NCBI GenBank assembly: GCA_034670265.1
Contig: JAXMNU010000005.1
Location: forward strand, 186,001 to 250,000
Length of the DNA stretch: 64,000 nucleotides
Source: Halomarinibacterium sp034670265
GTDB taxonomy: Bacteria; Bacteroidota; Bacteroidia; Flavobacteriales; Flavobacteriaceae
Direction of reading: 5' to 3'
The notes beneath the pieces were generated by a model, which did not search any database, was not told the origin of the DNA, and saw nothing but the letters and a program-made list of their open reading frames with translations. Shown here piece by piece: positions 59,301 to 64,000 of this stretch. The position numbers and the translations under genes were made by a program. Position 1 is the stretch's first letter, and each line of letters begins with the position of its first letter.

Positions 59301-59331
59301 AAACCCGTCTGAGCAATCAGACGGGTTTTTT
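59301..59331 (+). terminator. Attenuator terminator of the his operon
   Basis: AAACCCGTCTGA (59301-59312) pairs perfectly with TCAGACGGGTTT (59317-59328) over a GCAA tetraloop, then a T run. TCAGGCG in the leader ORF (59256-59262) can pair with CGTCTGA (59306-59312, one G-U) as a competing antiterminator. A second competitor, TTGCTCAGAC (59345-59354), is complementary to GTCTGAGCAA (59307-59316). Confidence 0.85.
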
Positions 59332-59369
59332 AATTCCTTTCGGTTTGCTCAGACAGTAATAAAACTAAA

Positions 59370-60227
59370 ATGAGCATTCTAAAAATTGCGATTCAAAAAA
59401 GCGGAAGACTTCACGATCAATCTCTTAAATTATTAAAAGATTGTGGGATAAATGCCGAAAATGGAAATGACCAGCTAAAGGTCACGGCACAAAATTTTCC
59501 ACTCGAAATTCTCTATTTGCGCAATAGCGATATTCCCCAATATTTGGAAGACGGCGTAGCAGATATTGCTATAGTAGGAGAAAATTTATTAGTAGAAAAA
59601 CAAAAACGAATTGCTATTGTTGAAAAATTAGGCTTTTCAAAATGCCGGGTTTCGTTAGCCGTTCCTAAAGGAATTTCAGTTTCAAATTTGAATTATTTCA
59701 ACGGAAAAAAAATAGCAACCTCCTACCCTAATACGCTTCAGGGTTTTTTAAATAAGAACAACCTTTCAGCAGAAATTCACTTAATCTCAGGTTCGGTAGA
59801 AATTGCGCCAAATATTGGTCTTGCAGACGCTATTTGCGACATTGTAAGTTCTGGTTCCACACTTTTTAAAAATGGCTTAAAGGAGGTGGAAACCATTTTA
59901 TCTTCGGAAGCTGTTTTGGCGAAATCCCAAAAATTAAATTCGGAAAAAGAAGCTATTCTCAATAAGCTCACCTTCCGTATTAAAGCAGTATTACAAGCAA
60001 AAAACACAAAATATATATTAATGAATGTCCCTAATGAAAAAATTGAAGCGGTTAGTAACATTCTTCCCGTAATGAAATCTCCAACGGTCTTACCTCTCGC
60101 TATAGAAGGTTGGAGTTCGCTACACTCGGTCATTGACGAAAACCAATTTTGGGAAGTCATTGACGAATTAAAAAGTGCTGGTGCCGAAGGAATTTTAATT
60201 GCTCCCATCGAAAAAATTATACTATAA
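59370..60227 (+). CDS. hisG: ATP phosphoribosyltransferase (long form)
   Basis: First step of histidine synthesis: ATP plus PRPP to phosphoribosyl-ATP. At 285 residues this is the long HisG, with a C-terminal ACT-like allosteric domain (about 210-285) for histidine feedback and no need for HisZ. Visible: IAIQKSGRLHDQSLKLLKDC, VADIAIVGENLL, KIATSYPNTLQGFL, and the PRPP loop region DIVSSGSTLFKNGLKEVE (about 163-180). Its stop overlaps the hisD start as TAATG. It is expressed from the attenuated promoter upstream. Confidence 0.97.
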   Translation: MSILKIAIQKSGRLHDQSLKLLKDCGINAENGNDQLKVTAQNFPLEILYLRNSDIPQYLEDGVADIAIVGENLLVEKQKRIAIVEKLGFSKCRVSLAVPKGISVSNLNYFNGKKIATSYPNTLQGFLNKNNLSAEIHLISGSVEIAPNIGLADAICDIVSSGSTLFKNGLKEVETILSSEAVLAKSQKLNSEKEAILNKLTFRIKAVLQAKNTKYILMNVPNEKIEAVSNILPVMKSPTVLPLAIEGWSSLHSVIDENQFWEVIDELKSAGAEGILIAPIEKIIL

Positions 60228-61513
60228 TGAAAACCTATATAAATCCCACTCCAGAAACTTGGGCCACTATTTGTGAAAGACCTCAAATAGCGTCAAAAGA
60301 AATTGAAACAACGGTAGCTCAAATTCTTCAGAAGGTAAAAACTGAAGGTGATAATGCCTTAAAATTTTATGCTCAAAAGTATGATGGATGTTCTTTAGAT
60401 TCACTATTTGTGACTCCTTCCGAAATTGAGGAAGCTTCCTTATATGTTCCAAAAGAGCTAAAAAAGGCTATAAAAAAAGCGAAGTCCAATATCGAAAAAT
60501 TTCATAAATCTCAATTGAAGGAAGAACCCATAGTGCAAACTTCTTCTGGTGTAACCTGCTGGCGAAAATCTATAGGAATTGAAAAGGTGGGATTATACAT
60601 TCCAGGAGGTACTGCTCCACTTTTTTCTACCGTTTTAATGTTGGGAATCCCAGCCATTCTAGCAGAATGCAAAGAAATTATTCTTTGTACGCCTCCTAAA
60701 GCAGACGGAAGAATCGCACCCGAAATTTTATACACTGCTCAATCCGTCGGAATTAAAAAAATTATAAAATCTGGAGGAGCTCAAGCCATTGCCGCTATGG
60801 CATTTGGTACACAAAGCGTGCCTCAAGTGTATAAAATTTTTGGCCCAGGCAATCAGTATGTTACAAAAGCAAAACAGCTAGTACAACAGGAAGGCATTGC
60901 TATCGATATGCCTGCAGGCCCTAGTGAGGTATTGGTGATTGCAGACGGCTCGTGCAATCCTGCTTTTGTTGCTTCCGATTTACTTTCGCAAGCCGAACAC
61001 GGGGAAGATAGTCAAGTGGTTTTAGTAAGTAATGATGAAACTATTGCTGAAAAAATAATAGGCGAAGTGGCTGTACAAGTTGAAAAACTTCCTAGAAAAG
61101 AAATTGCCAAAAAGGCTTTGGAGAATAGCTTTTCAGTAGTGTTTAAAAATTTAAAAGACTGTTTCAAATTTAGTAATGAATATGCTCCGGAGCACTTGAT
61201 TATCGCTTCTAAAAAACCCGAAAATTATGCTCAGCTTGTTATAAATGCAGGATCTGTGTTTTTAGGAAACTATAGCTGCGAAAGTGCAGGGGATTATGCA
61301 TCTGGCACTAACCACACATTACCTACCAATGGATTTGCTAAAAACTATAGTGGGGTTTCGGTAGATAGCTTTTGTAAAAAAATTACGTTTCAGAAAATTA
61401 CTAAAAAAGGAATTCAAAAAATTGGTCCAATCATCGAAACTTTGGCTGCTGCCGAAGGTTTAGAAGCACACAAAAATGCAGTAACAATACGACTAAATTC
61501 CTTAAACTCATGA
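60227..61513 (+). CDS. hisD: Histidinol dehydrogenase
   Basis: 428 residues. Oxidises histidinol to histidine in two NAD-dependent steps, using a zinc site. Characteristic segments are GLYIPGGTAPLFSTVLM, IFGPGNQYVTKAK, SEVLVIADGSCNPAFVASDL followed by LSQAEHGEDSQVVL (Gln and His ligands), APEHLII, and AGDYASGTNHTLPT (Asp and His). It overlaps hisG by one base and hisC by four. Confidence 0.97.
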   Translation: MKTYINPTPETWATICERPQIASKEIETTVAQILQKVKTEGDNALKFYAQKYDGCSLDSLFVTPSEIEEASLYVPKELKKAIKKAKSNIEKFHKSQLKEEPIVQTSSGVTCWRKSIGIEKVGLYIPGGTAPLFSTVLMLGIPAILAECKEIILCTPPKADGRIAPEILYTAQSVGIKKIIKSGGAQAIAAMAFGTQSVPQVYKIFGPGNQYVTKAKQLVQQEGIAIDMPAGPSEVLVIADGSCNPAFVASDLLSQAEHGEDSQVVLVSNDETIAEKIIGEVAVQVEKLPRKEIAKKALENSFSVVFKNLKDCFKFSNEYAPEHLIIASKKPENYAQLVINAGSVFLGNYSCESAGDYASGTNHTLPTNGFAKNYSGVSVDSFCKKITFQKITKKGIQKIGPIIETLAAAEGLEAHKNAVTIRLNSLNS

Positions 61514-62541
61514 AGTCAATACAAACATTAGTAAGAAATAATATCCAATCATTAAAGCCGTATTCCAGCGCGCGAGATGAATTTTCAGGACAAGAAGGAA
61601 TTTTTCTGGATGCCAACGAAAATCCTTTTGGTTCCTATAATCGGTATCCCGATCCGTATCAAAACCGTTTAAAAGATGAGGTTTCCAAATTAAAAAACAT
61701 CCCAAATAAAAACATTTTTGTGGGCAACGGGAGTGATGAAGCTATCGATTTACTTTTTAGAATATTCTGCAATCCTGGAAAAGACAAAGCCCTCACTTTT
61801 ACACCAACCTATGGCATGTATAAAGTTTCGGCAGCAATAAACGATATTGAATTAATTGAAATTCCATTAAATCAATCCTATACCATTGAAGAATCTACAA
61901 TTAAAAACTATTACAATAATCCTGAGCTAAAACTCATTTTTATTTGTTCACCCAATAATCCAACAGGAAATTATATTCCTTTAAAAACAGTACAAAATAT
62001 TGTTGAAAATTTTAACGGAATTGTGGTGATAGACGAAGCCTATATAGACTTTTCAGATAATGCTTCGATACTAAAAAACCTTTCAAAATATTCAAACTTA
62101 GTAGTGCTTCAAACACTCAGCAAAGCCTGGGGATTGGCAGGAGCACGAATTGGTTTTGCCTTTGCGAATGAAGAAATTATACACTATTTCAACAAAGTGA
62201 AACCACCTTACAATGTTAGTACAGCGAATCAACAATTGGCAATCAAAGCCCTTAAAAACACTACTTCATTTAAAAAAACAAAAGCTGAAATTCTTGTTGA
62301 AAAGGAAAAACTTAGCGTAGCACTTTACAATATAAAAGGAGTGCAACGCATATTTCCCTCGGAAACCAATTTTTTACTCATTCAAATGGATAATGCGAAC
62401 GAAATTTATCAAAAGTTGGTGGCTGAAAAATTAATTGTACGTAACCGAAGTTCACAAATTGAAAATGCATTAAGAATTACTATTGGAAGTCCTTCCGAAA
62501 ACAAAAAATTAATTGAAACCCTTCAAAAAATTACTAAATGA
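61510..62541 (+). CDS. hisC: Histidinol-phosphate aminotransferase
   Basis: 343 residues, PLP-dependent fold type I. It converts imidazole-acetol phosphate to histidinol phosphate. The PLP lysine is K205 in LSKAWGLAGARIGFA; IFICSPNNPTGN and VVIDEAYIDFS provide the Asn, Asp and Tyr that hold the cofactor, and the C-terminal Arg is in LRITIGSP. ATGA overlaps at both ends place it within the coupled operon. Confidence 0.96.
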   Translation: MKSIQTLVRNNIQSLKPYSSARDEFSGQEGIFLDANENPFGSYNRYPDPYQNRLKDEVSKLKNIPNKNIFVGNGSDEAIDLLFRIFCNPGKDKALTFTPTYGMYKVSAAINDIELIEIPLNQSYTIEESTIKNYYNNPELKLIFICSPNNPTGNYIPLKTVQNIVENFNGIVVIDEAYIDFSDNASILKNLSKYSNLVVLQTLSKAWGLAGARIGFAFANEEIIHYFNKVKPPYNVSTANQQLAIKALKNTTSFKKTKAEILVEKEKLSVALYNIKGVQRIFPSETNFLLIQMDNANEIYQKLVAEKLIVRNRSSQIENALRITIGSPSENKKLIETLQKITK

Positions 62542-63629
62542 AAAAAGTACTATTTATAGACCGAGACGGCACGCTAATTTTAGAACCTCCTATCACCGAG
62601 CAAATTGATAGTTTAGAGGTTCTGGAATATTACCCAGGCGTGTTTCAATGGCTTTCCAGAATTGTGAGAGAGCTTAATTATGAGTTGGTAATGATTACCA
62701 ATCAGGATGGTTTAGGAACTGCTTCGTTCCCTGAAGAAACCTTTTGGCCAGCTCATAACAAAATGTTGGAAGCCTTTAAAAATGAAGATATTGAGTTTAA
62801 GGAAATATATATCGATAAATCGTTTCCCGAGGAAAATGCCCCCACACGAAAGCCTAAAACGGGGCTGTTGCAAAAGTACATTTATGGAAATTACGATTTA
62901 AAAAATTCTTTTACCATTGGGGATCGAGAAACCGATATAGAATTGGCCGAAAACTTAGGAGCACAAGGGATCTTTTTAGGAGAAAATTGCTCAAGAAAAA
63001 CAGCATTAACGACCACTAGTTGGAAAGAAATCTATCAATTTTTAAAAGCAAAACCCAGAACAGCTACGGTTAAAAGAAAGACGAAAGAAACCGAAATAAA
63101 TGTTTATGTAAATCTTGACGGAACAGGACAAGGAACCATAAATACAGGACTCGCCTTCTTTGACCACATGCTTGAACAAATTACCAAACACGGCAACATA
63201 GATCTTAAAATTGAGGTGAAAGGTGATCTTGAAATAGACGAACACCACACCATCGAGGATACGGCCTTAACACTTGGCAAAGCATTCTTAAAAGCATTGG
63301 ATTCAAAAAAAGCGATTGAACGTTATGGTTTTTTACTTCCTATGGATGATTGTTTGGCACAAGTCGCATTGGATTTTGGTGGACGGCCTTGGTTGGTATG
63401 GGATGCCGTTTTTAAAAGAGAAAAAATTGGTGATGTCCCTACCGAACTATTTTTCCACTTTTTTAAATCGTTTACCGATACCGCAAAATGCAACCTCAAC
63501 ATAAAGGCTGAAGGTAATAACGAACACCACAAAATAGAATCCATCTTTAAGGCTTTTGCAAAAGCAATAAAAATGGCTATTCAAAAAAATGAAAATTATT
63601 CCATTCCAAGCACCAAAGGAACCCTATGA
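62538..63629 (+). CDS. hisB: Bifunctional histidinol-phosphatase / imidazoleglycerol-phosphate dehydratase
   Basis: 363 residues. The N-terminal HAD phosphatase domain (about 1-165) has FIDRDGTLI with nucleophile D8, and MITNQDGLG and FTIGDRETDIELAENLG motifs. The C-terminal IGPD domain (about 175-363) has two Mn-binding HHxxE motifs, DEHHTIED and NEHHKIES. The fused form is usual in Bacteroidetes. It supplies steps 7 and 9 of the pathway. Confidence 0.96.
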   Translation: MKKVLFIDRDGTLILEPPITEQIDSLEVLEYYPGVFQWLSRIVRELNYELVMITNQDGLGTASFPEETFWPAHNKMLEAFKNEDIEFKEIYIDKSFPEENAPTRKPKTGLLQKYIYGNYDLKNSFTIGDRETDIELAENLGAQGIFLGENCSRKTALTTTSWKEIYQFLKAKPRTATVKRKTKETEINVYVNLDGTGQGTINTGLAFFDHMLEQITKHGNIDLKIEVKGDLEIDEHHTIEDTALTLGKAFLKALDSKKAIERYGFLLPMDDCLAQVALDFGGRPWLVWDAVFKREKIGDVPTELFFHFFKSFTDTAKCNLNIKAEGNNEHHKIESIFKAFAKAIKMAIQKNENYSIPSTKGTL

Positions 63630-64000
63630 TAGCCATACTAGAGTACAATGCAGGAAATATAAAATCGGTTCAAAATGCTTTGCATCGGTTAGGATATACT
63701 TCAGTAATAACCAACAATCGAGACTCGCTTTTAAAAGCAGATAAAGTCATTATTCCAGGTGTGGGTGAGGCAAGTTCTGCTATAAAATATTTAAAAGAAA
63801 AAGAGTTAGACACTTTCATCCCTACCCTAAAACAACCCGTTTTAGGCATTTGTTTAGGACTTCAACTATTGTGCAAGCAAAGTGAAGAAGGCAACACACC
63901 TTGTCTTGGTATTTTTGAAAGTGAGGTAAAATTGTTTCCTTCTTTGGATATTATTCCGCATATGGGGTGGAACAATTTTACCGAAACACAAGGAACATTA
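63626..64000 (+). CDS. hisH: Imidazole glycerol phosphate synthase subunit HisH (3' partial)
   Basis: The frame runs off the right edge, with 125 codons visible of about 195. It starts with MIAILEYNAGNIKSVQNAL, overlapping the hisB stop as ATGA. The glutamine amidotransferase nucleophile is C76 in GICLGLQLL, and the following HMGWNNF region is typical. HisH makes ammonia for HisF, so hisA and hisF are expected beyond the window. Confidence 0.95.
   Translation, partial: MIAILEYNAGNIKSVQNALHRLGYTSVITNNRDSLLKADKVIIPGVGEASSAIKYLKEKELDTFIPTLKQPVLGICLGLQLLCKQSEEGNTPCLGIFESEVKLFPSLDIIPHMGWNNFTETQGTL

Noticed and set aside
59777..60286. 169-codon minus-strand ORF inside hisG
   Set aside because: Antisense shadow of hisG, whose plus-strand motifs are unambiguous.

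Overview
The window comes from the chromosome of a low-GC marine-type member of the Flavobacteriaceae (Bacteroidetes). The evidence is: Bacteroidetes -7 promoter boxes (TAnnTTTG) ahead of many genes, few Shine-Dalgarno sites, type IX secretion C-terminal domains, thrombospondin-type-3 outer-membrane proteins, a fused OlsF-type aminolipid acyltransferase, a long-form HisG, and many families largely confined to this phylum. I saw no transposase, integrase, phage gene, CRISPR array or rRNA.

Layout. 1-1.7 kb: end of an outer-membrane TSP3/barrel protein. 1.9-8.2 kb: tRNA-Leu(CAA), then a housekeeping run prs, rplY, pth, ribF, a gamma-carboxylase-like HTTM membrane protein and serS. 8.2-16.5 kb: a TIG lipoprotein, a TPR protein, DUF4286, rsmA and mgtE (overlapping), and small accessory enzymes. 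16.5-17.8 kb: a mini arsenic operon, arsR plus a GNAT-arsenate reductase fusion. 18.0-20.9 kb: an MBOAT/SGNH pair of the kind that O-acetylates polysaccharides, then DUF1304. 20.9-30.6 kb: ten tandem paralogues of a single-pass membrane protein family (DUF6090 type), with three lipoproteins of small-molecule-binding folds (SnoaL, RidA, cupin) set among them. 30.7-38.8 kb: a coiled-coil lipoprotein, DinB, DUF2892, a membrane-anchored AraC regulator, a T9SS cargo protein, olsF, aspartate kinase and a GNAT. 38.9-44.1 kb: fbp, then an operon of two coiled-coil or partner proteins, a stand-alone sensor domain, a Ras-like GTPase and a histidine kinase carrying the same sensor domain plus a receiver without its phospho-aspartate; terB-like gene convergent. 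44.2-59 kb: mfd, a 44-residue membrane protein, a palindromic intergenic element, yraN, an LD-carboxypeptidase, a DUF1800/DUF1501 export pair, metG, trhO, a CoA-transferase and a short ssb. 59.2-64 kb: the histidine operon hisGDCBH, preceded by a His-rich leader peptide and an attenuator.

The best candidates for something undescribed are (1) the ten-gene DUF6090 array. Every copy keeps an almost invariant basic-plus-transmembrane N-terminus with a buried Glu, followed by a fast-diverging domain predicted to lie outside the cytoplasm. (2) The GTPase/histidine-kinase operon, where one sensor module occurs both free and fused to the kinase, on either side of the GTPase. (3) The His-codon attenuator ahead of hisG, which is a clear regulatory element.
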